Shown: positions 51,061 to 63,759, numbered from the stretch's first letter. The stretch: DNA of 64,000 nucleotides from Rhynchonema sp. JSB1_4 (GCA_030248065.1 JASAMV010004542.1:1-64000); one strand, 5' to 3'. A program made the numbers and translations. Notes: a model not told the origin generated them from the letters alone.

Positions 51061-51669
51061 TTGTGAACATTGTGCGCGAATTGTATTGCTGTGAATTCAA
51101 CCGACACTTTACGCACACACAATTGTTGCGTTGCTTGTCATGAACACCACGTAATTAGTTGGATTCTCGAACACTCGTGGATTCACAGTGGGGACTATGT
51201 TACAATGCGAAACACACATATCCCAGAAAATGAAACATAATTACAACATTAAGGCATAATGCTGCTGCTTCGTCAGTGCTGGTTTGTCAGTTGCATGTAT
51301 CATGACGCGTGTTCGAGAAATCCACCCAATGACTGTTTCGTTGCCGTAAAAAATGAGTTTCTGACGTCAAGCTGTGCAACGTGTTTTGGCCACCGGTTTT
51401 GATCTGTTTTCACAGATGGGCGGTGCACCAGGTCATCGTCCGTCGTATTTGTGACGGTGGAATACTATCCTATCTTACTTTGCACCCTGCTACCAGTAGT
51501 GTTCGCCCTTGGTCGCTGCTGCGCGAGCATGTCTGCATCAGTCAATATGATTTGTTGATCGTTTGGATCGGTGATTGAAATGACAATTGATTGACAACTT
51601 GGCTGATGCACCAGCAGGGGTTTGGCGCTGTCGCTGCCGGTCAGAGCTTTCACCTTGGCTCTTCGTAAC

Positions 51670-53009
51670 TGAATGGGAAGGGGATCATGGTGCGTTGGGG
51701 TACTTTGTTAATTTAAAAATGATTGAGTAGCCTCGCTCGATTTTCAGCCCCAAATTGCGCTCAAACCGTCACCTTTCTGACCACATCGTTTGAACTTATT
51801 GCTCGATTCATATTCATTGGCTGCAAGTCTGTCGACGCCAACTGACAACAACTGTGACTTCGCAACGACGGCGCCGCTGATAATGGTGTCAGGCGCAACT
51901 CTGAAAATTTCTTTGGTGAGGTCGCAGTGACTTGATTGCTTTCGCAGACGAAAGTTCTGTTTTTATAGCTTGCTTCAAGCTTCAATGATAAAAAGCTTGT
52001 GAAAAGTTATAACGCAAGTACGAAACTAGCTTGAAGGTGTTTTGGGGGCACGCACGAGACCACCTGGTGCATTCGCTTTCGCATTGACGATGATCTGATG
52101 CACCACCGAACTGTGGAGGAAGATAGAAACCGTCGAAAAATCAGACGCTACGCAATTTTCATTTTATACGCTGACATTTATGCGCAGATGCAAATGCACG
52201 ATGAACATGGCATGTGCCCGTATTAGACAATCTTTCAAAAGCAACAACTAACGCTGCAGTGACTGCGCGGGATCACCGCATATTGAGCGTTTCTCGTTCT
52301 CTCGTTTCGCTTTTTCTCGCTTGGATTGCGTTTGGGTCTCGGATCCTAAAATTTTACAGATAGTGACGATTAATCCCCCGAATAACCCCAGAGGGAATTA
52401 CTTGGAAAGCTTCCAAATAATCCCCGAGGCGTTATCTTGCGATAAAAAATGTGGACTGGACGCGAAAAATTACTGATGCACTGGCACTTAATTTCAACAG
52501 TCGCCACGTACAGCACGCGGAAGCAAAGAAAACTGTTTACAAATCTACAAGAAAACCGCAATTGTTGACTGGACGTCAAAGGCAAAAAAGCGCAAGAAGT
52601 ACTCTGCGCTCACTTGCACCCCGCCACGGCACTGACAGATGAAACCGGTGACTACTCGTTGTCATCGGCAGCGTAGCCGATACGAATATCTAAAATTGCA
52701 AAAAATGGCGCAAACAATTTGCGAAGAAATACAATGTTTTTAGCGACAACTTGGAAAATAGTGAACGTCAATTGAATTGACTCATTGAAACATCGCAAAG
52801 CTCGCCTTTCTGACGCGCTGTATCTTCTCGGGCCAACATTCTCCGGGGGCAAAAATGATCAACATCAGTGTGTGTGCAATGAATCCAGCACACAAAATCA
52901 CAAATCCCGTTGGCGTTTCCTCATTTGAGCAAAATGAATTTGCTGTGGTTGTCAGACCGTACAGTATGATGCATGAGGTGAAACTGATTAGTAGCAATTG
53001 GGCGGCCAT
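51670..53009 (-). pseudogene. Two-helix membrane protein, copy 3 (partial)
   Basis: Exon 53009-52806 (or from 53081 in an open frame) encodes the same helix pair as copies 1 and 2: Lys-Met-Ala start context, Tyr-Gly-Leu-Thr-Thr-Thr and Gly-Phe-Val-Ile-Leu. It ends at AAG|GCGAGC, where the paralogues have GT donors, so it either uses a GC donor or has lost the site. The open frame extends further 5' than in the other copies. A plausible tail exon lies at about 51895-51774 (ending Val-Arg-Lys before GTGACG). Other tail exons were not found, so a partial copy is the safer call. Confidence 0.45.
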
Positions 53010-53159
53010 TTTCCAATCAACTGACTTGTCCTTCAAAAATTTGATTTTTATATGGTTTGGAACAATTTGGCTCCCACACACCAGTATCGCTGCTGTTCCA
53101 CCAATTTGTCACTGTGAACATTGCTGGCATCTATTGGCAAAAACAAACATCGTTTAAAA

Positions 53160-54648
53160 CGGCGACGTTTTTGAGTAAAACGTTGCAGTCGTTTTTCCTA
53201 TATTCTAAATTGCCTTGATTTTCATTGATTTTTCAGAGAAAATACCCTGATTCTCAAGGAAAGTCAATTTTTGTCCCTTACTTTTCAGAAATTTTTTCAC
53301 CAATTTTTACCTAATCGAGGTAACGTCGATATACAGAATTATTGACTTGCAATGACGACCCTATTTGGTCCCATAACATGTGGGACTGACATGTGTTTGC
53401 AACTCGTTGGAAAAGGATTGAAAAAAATGTTCGTTTTCCCGTAAAACACACACAATTGCTGACGTTCTTTATCTTTTTGGTATACAGTACATGTTTTGAG
53501 CATCCGTACGTTTTTGAAAAAAAGATTTTAAAAAACCTGGTAATTTTTATGAAGTTTTTGCCCTATTCTACTGACATCAAGGTCGGCACATTTAGAATGG
53601 AATCGACCAGCATCAAAGTACTCTATAGAAGCACTGTAAACAACTTTCAGGCTAGTCTTATTGAAAATTCTAAATAAAATCATTCAACAATAGATAAACA
53701 CATCAGACCATGCCCGGATGTCAACAAAGGACATGGCCACGTGATGGGCATAGTTGACTTGGAGCAAGTTTCAGCATCGCTGTTCTCCCATGTGTACAAA
53801 CAGTCTGGAGAAGGCAGTAAAACCGAGTAATAAGACAACATCATATCCTATTTCTTTTTGTCAACACCCCAGATTGGTTATAGGCGTGCTTTGACGCGAG
53901 GGGTTTCAACTTACTTATGCTCCAACATAATGCACTTGCCTCTAATTTGGGACTGTCTTTGGGTCGATAGTCTGCTTACAGTATTTGCGTTCAACATCAT
54001 GACTCATGTGTTATGAGCTTATGACAACACGAAAAGGACGGAACCCCACGACAACAAGCTCGCAATCAAGGCTTGGCATGTTCCGTGTCCAATACTTGAT
54101 GGATTTTAATCAAGGACGATCACACGTACAAATCGGGCGAATACAACCCACGCGACATTTACACTGCTTTGAAGAAATGTTAGGCCGAATTCACAGTGTT
54201 GCGGATTACGGCTTTCCACGCACATGACATCATTCGCAATGGAATTTGGATTAACCGGTCGCTAATCCGTCAACCACCACAGCTACTCAGCAACAGGGAT
54301 TTGAGCTCGCTCGAACTTTGGTTTGGGCGGGTGTCAGTGAAAACACGTTCCTCATGTTCCTGAGAACCTTGTTGTGTTTCCTTATCTTTGTGCCACGACA
54401 GAACAATTGGCATACTGCCTTGTGCTGTGTGTCTCACCACATCTAATTTCAAGAACCGCTGTAGCTATAGTTTGACACATGCCATTTGACCTCTTCTCTT
54501 CAGTCAAGCAGTGGCAGTTGCTCTCCTGATGAGAACGAATTGTTGTCGTGACGTGTAAAGGTTGCTGGTCCGAGATTGTCTCCAACAAAATGTTGAATAT
54601 TTTGACCTTGAGCCAGAGTCAACACACAAAACACATCACTGAATGTAA
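53160..54648. other. Spacer without a clear gene
   Basis: AT-rich, including TGATTTTCATTGATTTTTCA phrases also seen at 24780-24850 (a dispersed repeat shared between the two places). No exon chain was found. Confidence 0.45.
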
Positions 54649-57487
54649 TCACAAGAGTATCACTTGTTGATTATCAGTGCCTGTATCGCTCATTGTGCCG
54701 GATAATGTTTCACGCTTCCGTTCTCGTTCCAGTCTGGCCCGAACACAGGTTTCAGTCGGTGTGAGGAGACCGGGAGAAGAACATGACCTCTTGCGGCTCG
54801 AACCATGACGGCACAGATCTGACCGGTCGTTGCCACCGATTTCGCTCACCTCTTGACAAGATGACAGTTTTTTGCCTGAAAATCAGATGTTGTGAGGGTC
54901 GCGAAACATCATGGTCTGAAATGAGCAGAATCGCATGTTGTGCAGTGCTTGTTAACCAGTTTCTACACACAAAGGTACAAAGGTACACACAAAGCTATTT
55001 TAACCAACGAAAGTGACGAAATACTTCTCGCACCGTTTCTGCCGTTCTTCTTTGACACGTCAGCCACGTGCTTCGGTTGTGCCTTCGAGTGCTGCGTGAT
55101 TGCATCCAACGGCAGTATCAAGTCTCGTTGATTTGGTTTGGTGACGCGAATCACAATCGCTGATTGTGTGCGACCACCGCCAGTTGTGTCAGGTGATGTT
55201 TCACACGGGCTTTTCGGCGGATCTGGTCAATAATAAACTAATGTGGTGGTACACTCCGTTGACATAGCTGTGCAACGATGTACTACTCGAGCACCCACTG
55301 GTGGTGATGTGTACATGTCTCTGGGATCACGTCGTCATCTGCTGCATTCGGGCATTGACGCTGACCTGATGGACGTCTGATAGCGGGCAACCAAACACCA
55401 TTCAAACCGAACCAACTGATTACCAGCCGCCGCTCATCAGCAGGCAATAAGTATGGAAGCAAAGTGGTGACAAACTGACACATTTTGCCAGCCAGAATGT
55501 GCCACTTCAATGTGTGCTTCCAAGCGAAAGTTAAGTGTGGACAGTCAAGCTGAAAATGGACGTGTAAGGTATCTAACCCACATTACCTGTCACAAAGTAC
55601 TTGCTCTTTGTTGGACTTCGGCCCGATTCTGACCGCATCAAACTACCGCTGGCGCACTCGGCGTACGGAAATGCCTATAAGAAATAACTGAAACATCAGT
55701 TCGCCTGCTTGGTTTCTAAAACTGCATCTCCAACCTGCAATTTCGCGCTTCTCGCTGAATTCCAGCCGCGAGACCGATCGTCGAACTTGTTTGAACCGGA
55801 GGATCGATCCGAGGCTGTCGTGATGTTACTGAGATCATAAATTTGGTTCAATTATGCTTGTTTTGAGGTGATTTCGAATGTGTACAACTACTGTGGCTAC
55901 GTACTAGTTACATAGGTACACACATGTAGCGGACCATTGTTGTACCCTACACTGACGAACACCTGGTGCACCGCATGCCTTTGGAAGTATACGTCGACTG
56001 GGCTTTATGCTGGGGCAAACAGTATAATTACATATGTGTGTTTGAGTTGCACAAAATGTTCCAGTGAGTCAATTCAAAAATTATCCAACCGTACATTAAC
56101 TAGGTATTGATATGTATATGTATACAGTATGTGCCTATCACAACGATAGACTTCATCAACGCAACCTTTGTCTGGAAATATGCGTCCTGGCAGTTCGGTA
56201 GCTCGCAGCCGAATACGTGGTCGGCGATCGATCTCTGACTACGTCACCACCTTCAAGACCGAGCATCGAATTTGCACCCGATGTGCATGACAGCATCTCG
56301 CTCGGTACCTGATACGGTGGGCTGATTTTGTGATGCAATATGCACACAAACTGACGATGACCTGGTGCTCTGCTGGTCAGTGAAGATGAATACATTATGA
56401 CCTGGTGCGGAACAAACCTGTTTCGCAATGCGAGAATGGTGAGCTCATGGTACCGAAATCCTTCGTCAAAGAATTTTGCTCGATCCATGTGAGCCTCGAG
56501 TCCAGCTCCACCGCCTACCGTGCCGTTGTTCTAACCGATTGAGCTAACTGAGTGCGTATTTTTTGTTTTGTTACCTGTTCGACCGAAAATCGACTTTCCA
56601 GTGAGTATTTGGACTGAATGTGGTGTTCAGGTGGCTCGTCGTGCAGCGCACTCAACGAATTCTCCATCGACGCTTGCATCACCTGTTGCATACATAAAGA
56701 GTTTATTTGAAACATCAATCACCCGATTTGAAACATCACCTTCATGGCATTGCTGGTGCCACGCATTCGTGTCATGATGTCTCTGATCACTGTGGAATGG
56801 CGTTTATTACTTCGAACACCATTCGGCACGTTCAGGGTCTCTTTATTGGTACCTGAATTGAACAGGCAAAACTTAGGCGACTAGCTGATGTTTCAATGCG
56901 CTAATGAGTAATGTAGCTCACGACTCGAGTCCCAGAGCAGATGAGTGGTTGTTTGTTTTGTGCTGTTGATGGTGAGAGTGAGGTGCGGCGCCGTTCTCTT
57001 GATGACCTAAAAAGTGCCATCATTGTTATCATGCCCAGTGATATGGCCGTAATCACGCACGGGCACGACGATGAATTGTGCAGCGTGAATCGGTTGTCAG
57101 TTTCAATCTGTTTTCACGGACACGTGGTGCACCGGGCCATCGTCCGTGCGAATGGCCGGCCAGCCACGTGACCGCAAACTGCTCGCCTAAAGCGTGTCGC
57201 TGCTATCCAAACGCAGAGCATCATTGCTTAGTATAACAAAGTTCGGGCTACTGATTTCAACAACGTCCAGATTATGAGCAAAATGTGTCATTTACTTTTC
57301 GTATCGGCCTTGGCAACATTGTATTAACCGTCGGTACACAGAAGACAACGATGCAAGCGTTCACAGTGCACGAGATAACCAAGATCACAAATCCCGGTGT
57401 TCTGTCACACAGTGAGCTCCCAGTGGTCACCAGTCCATAAACCAAGGCGCAAGTGTTGATCAAAACAATCGATGAGAGAAATGCCAT
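54649..57487 (-). CDS. Two-helix membrane protein with hydrophilic tail, copy 2
   Basis: Recognised exons in minus order: 57487-57296 (helix pair, exactly 192 nt as in copy 1), 56852-56740 (a region ending like Met-Arg-Gly-Thr), 56682-56575 (starts Val-Met-Gln-Ala-Ser like copy 1), one beginning at 55674 (Ala-Phe-Pro-Tyr) and 54818-54649 (Cys-Arg-His-Gly-Ser-Ser-Arg-Lys-Arg-Ser-Cys-Ser-Ser-Pro, then TGA). Exon order and several phases match copy 1, so these are paralogues by tandem duplication. The exon at 55674 has no certain donor and a link after 57296 is missing (phase 0 into phase 1). Membrane receptor-like function is inferred as for copy 1. Confidence 0.6.
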
Positions 57488-58027
57488 CTTGCTATTGGCA
57501 GTTAATTATTGTGTTTTGTATAGTTTTACGCGTTCCTATAGCACGATAACGATATTCTTTCGTTTGAACTGGCTAACTTGTAATCATAGTTTTCGTTGCA
57601 GAACTTGTCGGAAAGCGGTCACGCGACCTTGATTTCCAAGAGCGACACACAGTATTTTTGTGATTACCTTGCATATTTAATGCTAATCTTGGCAGCTTTG
57701 TGCAATAAAACCGGGGATAAAGCATTAATTTTCCCGCACATGAAGGTTTGGGATTACGCGGTATCAAGCACTGACGTCGGAGTCTGCTTTCATCGCGGAG
57801 CATTTAGGACTGAGTTAATGTATATGTACAATGTAAACAAGCATCAATCAGTTCGACAACACGCTGGGTGCATGGGTATCGGTACCGCTTTCATTTGATC
57901 CAACTATTTACTCACAGCAGGATTAAAAAAACCTTTATCGCGTTTATGTGTTTACGATATCTCAGCGAGCGGTCAGTGACGTTCATACTTGTTATTTCGT
58001 TGCATTAACTACACGCTTCTCGTCTTG
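57488..58027. other. Spacer without a clear gene
   Basis: Between the helix-pair exon of copy 2 and the hydrophobic minus-strand frame at 58028 I see no exon. If copy 2 has further upstream exons they should lie here or to the right. Confidence 0.4.
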
Positions 58028-58231
58028 TTATGAGAAAAACACTGGTCTAGAAATACGACCATAAAATTCCAAAGTTACCCGCAAAAAACGTTGAGCATCT
58101 TTGACAAGTTTTGAGCCAAAGAAATTGACAAAAATGAGCGCTGTTGAGAGGATAAGTGTTGAGAATACTTGGCATTGGCGCACGCGCCACACGTCAATCA
58201 AATATTTTGGTCCATTTACTGGAATAAGCAT
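58028..58231 (-). CDS. Possible membrane-helix exon upstream of copy 2
   Basis: A minus-strand frame following a TATTCCAG acceptor encodes a hydrophobic helix (Phe-Ser-Thr-Leu-Ile-Leu-Ser-Thr-Ala-Leu-Ile-Phe-Val) and a basic flank, then a stop. The plus strand at 58101-58376 is also open with plausible composition, so the coding strand is uncertain. Confidence 0.3.
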   Translation of the reverse strand: MLIPVNGPKYLIDVWRVRQCQVFSTLILSTALIFVNFFGSKLVKDAQRFLRVTLEFYGRISRPVFFS

Positions 58232-58376
58232 TTTTGAAGAAGAAAGAATTTATTGGGCTTTCTTCGGGCAGAATCGTCGCTTGGCTTATAGTTTACCTGG
58301 AGACATTCTGGAGAGATTCGCTTGTACACGCCACGAGTACGAGAACGAAAATCAAATAGAGCATGCTCATAAATAG

Positions 58377-61195
58377 GATGCCTTTATATCTCAGGGTAAA
58401 ACCCTCACCGGGTTTTTGTCGACGGCACAAGAGTATGAGGAACGTCTAAGATCCATCTTGTTTTAGCAGAAATTTTTGGGTGCGAAAATGGTACTAGTCG
58501 TAAGTTTTTGCGTCAACCCAAACCAAAACACGCAATACGTTTGCACACCTATTATCCGCATACAAGTTGCCCCGTTCGGAAAGTGCTTATGGAACCTAGG
58601 GTCTTTGGTGCTGTCCACAATGATCTGTGTTGCCAGTAAAGTTCACATCACGATTTTGCCTTGCTTCTGGATTTCGAATGATGAAGTAATTTTCAGCCGT
58701 GGGAACTTTAGTCGTTGGCTTCTACAAGGATCGAGTACTGTATACATACATATGCAACCAATAATAAAGAAGAACATTGCCATGAAGAACCAACACATGT
58801 ACAGTATGTACATAGGTATCAATACATAGGTGATGTAATACATAGTTCTGTTGTGCATCTGTTGGTGAAAAAATGGCCGACATGCTGCATACGGAGTGCG
58901 CGTGAAGCCCACAATGGTACGAGGGAGTCAATTTAAATTCAGCTTAATGAGTCGTGAACAGCTTTAAATCAAAAATTATGTTTCTCCGCTATCCTTGCCC
59001 AAAACACCCCCTTTCGTAGACCCAAAAAATCAACAACCGCTCAATTAAGCTAGTAGCTACATACTAGGTCAAATGTAATGCGAAACCACAGCTGTGGAAA
59101 AAAACAAGACGTCATAAAACAGGACAAGCCACGCGAGGGTTGTAGTGACACCCAAAAAACCAGCTGATGGAAAGCGTTACGGAACAATTTTAGGTTTTTG
59201 TGGGAACCTTTGGGGTTTGTGGGATGTGTGCGGCATTGGGTTTGGAGATTTTCAGTAACCGAATTTGGTTCAAAGCGCATCTGGTTTCCATGCAGGCGGC
59301 GCACAGCATTTCCGTTGGAACGTTGTAGTTCAAAGAAATCGAACTTTAAAATGCAGGGTTTTCAGATTATTCTGACGTTCCTGTCACTACATGTTATATT
59401 GGTCGAGCGACATTTTGACAGCTTTTCAGTAGTGCCAAGAATGCTCAGCTACACACTTATATTGGTCGCACAATGACCATATAAGAATTCATCAAAATCC
59501 ATCCTGATTTTCACGTTCAGTCACTCTTGACTACTGTGCTATTTGTGATTCTCACAAAACATTTTTAGCTGAAAATAATTTAGCAGATCAACCACGTTGC
59601 CGCAGGTCTGAAACATTCTCTTTACTACGTGTTTTGTGCGTGATCGCGCAACGCAACGTCATTGCCCCGTCACTAGCCTGCTTTGCGATTCAGGAAAAAA
59701 TTTGACCAATTCTTGTAAAGTCATTGTGCGACCAATACCAAACATAGGAATGTTGTTTCACGTCAAGGCATATACATACCAATCTGAGACAGAAAACTTC
59801 CAACTTTTCTCACCAGGCCCGGAAGCGAAAATGCGATCCTTTCTCACATCAACACTTGCTTTGTCACCAAGGCTGTTGGACAATAGGCAGGGCACACAGC
59901 TGTCATACAGTACATTATGTACACTGGGTTTTGGTTAGAAAGCTTGGCCGGCAATGTTATCAGTGGTCTGAGGTTCGTGTTCTGGACACAAAGTCAGATG
60001 ACATTAATGGGATGATATCGAACGAGTTTTTGTGAACTGTGCATGGTGTTGTATTATATTGCTATCATGCATGGTATTGTCTGCACTCACTGCGGTCCCA
60101 CCCGCAAGACAGTAACACCAATGGAACTCTTTCTGTCCCATAACACGACCGAGCAACGTGAATCGCCACAGATCGTAAAATTTCGCAGCGTTGCTTCACG
60201 GCTCAAAGTTCATAAAAAACGATGACATTTGCACATCAGCACCGGGGTACAGATTGGTTGAGCCCAGCCAGAACGTGTCAAAATGTTCCAGATTGGTTCT
60301 TACAGGGGACCCGGCTTGAAGTTTCATTGGTTTACTTGCGGCACCCATGTTTTTCGGTGTCTCGATCAGTCCCTATGCAACACTTTGTACTTTTCTGGTG
60401 ATGCAGGCAGGCAAATGACCAATTTTGGCCCCGGATCCCAAAAACCGAAGCTTTATTTCGCGTTGGGGCGTTTTCGACCGACTGGGGTCATAATTCAACT
60501 TTAGCCCTTTCACGTCCGACTGCTAAGCTTCAACACAAACCCACTGTCTCTAAATAGTGACTGGTAATAAACTATACTTTGGCGTGTCATTTTAGGAGCG
60601 TACTTCAGCTGATATTACCCAATGCGAATAGCAGCTTTTTCGTGTTGTGTTGATTCGGCTTTGTTTTACACGTGTCTCTTTGCGGGTACTTGTGTTTTGT
60701 CGCGGGCCTTGTTGCACAATTTATGGCCGCATTTATCAGCCTTTAGCTTGCAATCAATATCTGTGTGGTCTGTCACGTTACCAAATGTCTCCTGTGTGGT
60801 GTGGGGAATTTATTTTTTTGTTAACCGATATTGTGTGAAACTTCAGTTTGCAAGAAGATTTGAGTTTCAATGCGCAAAACTGGCATAGATGCCTCATCAC
60901 CAGATCAAATGAAATTGAAGTTTGGCACGTGTAATGTTATAGTCCACTGAAAACAACAAATTGACCTCCTGTTCTTATTCATAGTGCCGAATTTCTGTTC
61001 TTCAGCATAAAGCATTAAGTTCTCAAGTTTTATCGTCACGGAAAGTTTTCATTTGCATGAATCTGAAATGCCGGCTGATCAGTGTGATGGTGATCAGTAT
61101 TCATTCATTACGAATGTGCAGTGCGCCACTTGAGACAAAGTTTGCTCTCCGCAAAATTCTGACCTCACGCGTTCCTCACGTGTAACCCGTGTATT
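58377..61195. other. Long stretch without a recognised gene
   Basis: Several ORFs of 60-117 codons occur on both strands, but none has a recognisable motif, a conserved copy or a consistent exon chain. Short TATGTACATA-type palindromes occur near 58740-58830. Confidence 0.5.
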
Positions 61196-61421
61196 GGGTG
61201 ATATTTTCGAAACGGTGTAAAGGTCAGTTGGGTGTAAAGGTCGGTGGAAAGCTCGGTCGACAGCTCAGTGTGATAGACCTCGGTGTAAACTTGAAACATT
61301 CCACGTTAATAACAGGCAATGTTTCACGTTTACACCGAGCTACGCCGACCGAGCTTTCGACCGAACTTTACGCGGACCTTTACGCCCAACTGACCTTTAC
61401 ACCGTTTCGAAAATCCCACCC
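61196..61421. mobile_element. Fold-back MITE with ATT target duplication
   Basis: Starts GGGTGATATTTTCGAAACGG and ends in the inverse CGTTTCGAAAATCCCACCC, flanked by ATT on both sides (61193-61195, 61422-61424). Nearly the whole 226 bp is one long inverted repeat built from GTGTAAAGGTC and AAGCTCGGTCG phrases. A 3-bp duplication and GGG ends would fit PIF/Harbinger-type MITEs. Closely related to 61835-62038. Confidence 0.75.
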
Positions 61422-61834
61422 ATTGTATGGTTCATCGTGCAAAAAACTGCCCTGATTAATTGGCTCTCACGTCATAGACACTAATTTATGGGCTTGCATT
61501 GTTTTTGCTTTGAGCCCACCCAGACGGCTCCCCACACTGTCAAAACATGATTTGGTGATTCTCATAAAAAAAGGCCAGACAAAAGCTGGCCTTTCAGAAA
61601 AGGTGGTGAGCTGTCATTTTAGCAAAGAATTGCCTTTCACCGAGAACTACATATACACAGTATGTATGTGACTGGGCAAGTTCGGTAACCAAATTTTGCA
61701 CACCAATAACAGAATGTTTTTTCAAGGACACCCACTAAATTTACCAGAATGTTCGATTCCACTTTCGAACCGCGTTCGCATAAACAAAATTCAGATGTCA
61801 TTCAAATGTTTAGTTGTTCGTTCCCAGAGACTAT

Positions 61835-62038
61835 GGGTGATATTTCCGAAACGGTGTAAAGGTCAGTTGGGTGTAAAGGTCGGCGGAAAGCTCGGTCGAC
61901 AGCTCAGTGTGATAGACCTCCGTTAATAACAGGCAATGTTTCACGTTTACACCGAGCTACGCCGACCGCGCTTTCGACCGAACTTTACGCGGACCTTTAC
62001 GCCCAACTGACCTTTACACCGTTTAGAAAATTCCACCC
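61835..62038. mobile_element. Fold-back MITE, second copy
   Basis: Almost identical to the element at 61196 except for a short central deletion (the loop CGGTGTAAACTTGAAACATT is missing) and a few substitutions. The flanks TAT and TTT do not match exactly. Confidence 0.7.
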
Positions 62039-62239
62039 TTTCGCGCACAAAATGCCGAATTGCTGTTGCGTGAAACCAAGTTTCAGATTGCAAATTGTCC
62101 GAACACGTCATACCAGCCCTGTCTCTGGGCTGGGTTTGGAACCATATTCAATCTTTTCTATTTCCAGGTTTGACATCAAATCGTCAAAAAATGAACAAGC
62201 ACGCACGAGCAAAGAAATAGAAAAAATAATTCCAAAATA

Positions 62240-63759
62240 ATGAATCGCATAGTCGAGCGTCTCCGGTCCCTATCTCCTCCCCTGTCCAGTAGAGGTGGCT
62301 CAAAATCACCAGCACCGAAAACGAGGGATTTCCATCATCGATCCACTACGACCATCACATCATCAAATGCGGTTGGCACGTCACACTGCAGGTATAGGGG
62401 TTTCGGTTGGTTGATGTTTCAGGAGGTTTGCAGTTTGATGGATTACACGGTTCAATAATCGCACTACAGGTTTTTCTGTTATCTTGTAATCAATTCACAT
62501 TTTGTCACGGCGTACATATACCTGTATTCTCTTGATCTTTATGAGAGCAAGCAATCCCTCGAAATTGTTCGTCTGGTCGCATGCGCGCTGAAGATCCGTT
62601 TCTCAAGAATATGGGAGCGTGTCAAGACAGTGCACGTGCAAGGAGCAGGACCCGCAAAAATATTTAGATAGGTACATTCTTTGCAGAACCATTGACTGCA
62701 AGGCCACTCTACTGGTTGAAGGTACCAAATTCATCGTTTGCAAACACCAACTGGCGCACGCGGCTGATTTCTTCAGGTCAGTGTGAAACATCGGAGACAG
62801 CAAAAGTACAGTAATTTAATTTTGGTCAGTTTGCAGAGAGCTGTTCTCGAACGAAGACACGCAACATCAACACGTCGCTGAGCCATTCAGAAGTGAATCA
62901 AAGATGAGATTCAGGTGGGATTTGCAGTTTACGAGACATCAATTGAAAGCAAAAAGATTGTCCGTTTCGGAACGCCCCAGTAGATGGATGGTGCATCCGG
63001 TCATCGTCCGTGGGCAAGTGTGCCACAACAGTCGGCTAACTGTGACTAACCTCAATGCATGTCAACTATACGTAACTTGCCGCCATTTCGCTGAAATTAC
63101 CTGATGTCTCAGGGGCAGCATTGATGAAGAGCTGAATTACACTGAAGATGACGATGGTCTGATGGTGAAGGAAAGTGGAGCACCGGGATATGCAAGTGGC
63201 AAAAATCAGTACAGCATTGTGGTCGGTTTGGGTATCTTTTGTCACCGGAGTACACAAAAGTTCAAAATCTTCCATAACTGTTATCATTTGACTGCGGTTC
63301 ACATTTGACAATGTTGAGGTAGTTGGGTAGTTGACAGCTCATTTCTCGCCATTCACTATTTTCATAACCGCAGGTCGGTCGAGGCAGCCAGAAACACCCA
63401 GCAAAATTGCAGTTCCAGTGGTTTCTTGAGTCGATCATACCGAATCCAGTATTGAGAGACATTACAGGTTGGACGAAAAATTGTTTGTAATGGTATGTAT
63501 GTCACATCATAGTTTCGTTTCATTGGTCAAGGTACCAATGATATGATGCCTGGACACCAACGGACTAACCACAAGTTACGGAAAAGTTTCAAATGGTCAA
63601 AAATAAATTCCAATTTCGATCGCAAAATCAACGTTTCCATTTGCCACAGACGACATCCTCGAGCCGCTGATGCGTCTGAGTCAACGTTTCGGTGCAGCTG
63701 GACTGCGTATTCGATGTTCGACGTTCATCAAACAGACGGCCACAGAGCGACCTCCGATG
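62240..63759 (+). CDS. BTB/POZ-domain protein (right end open)
   Basis: Exons in phase: 62240-62391, 62687-62776, 62837-62914, 63113-63221, 63374-63467 and 63650-63759. A Ser/Pro-rich N-terminal stretch is followed by the BTB core: Ala-Thr-Leu-Leu-Val-Glu-Gly-Thr-Lys-Phe, then Cys-Lys-His-Gln-Leu-Ala, then Phe-Phe-Arg-Glu-Leu-Phe-Ser (split by the 62776/62837 intron). An acidic insert comes next, then Phe-Gln-Trp-Phe-Leu-Glu-Ser-Ile and Ile-Leu-Glu-Pro-Leu-Met-Arg-Leu-Ser, as expected for the later BTB strands and helices. BTB domains dimerise and often recruit substrates to Cullin-3 ubiquitin ligases, and nematodes have many. The last donor (GTTGGT at 63760) implies more exons to the right; alternatively a short read-through ends near 63864. 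Confidence 0.75.

Noticed and set aside
58101..58376. 91-codon plus-strand ORF with good composition
   Set aside because: No motif and no exon partners, and the opposite strand has an acceptor and a membrane helix. I cannot decide between strands, so it is not annotated as a gene.
61189..61926. Two similar plus-strand ORFs
   Set aside because: They are translations of the left arms of the two fold-back elements, so the similarity is that of the repeat.
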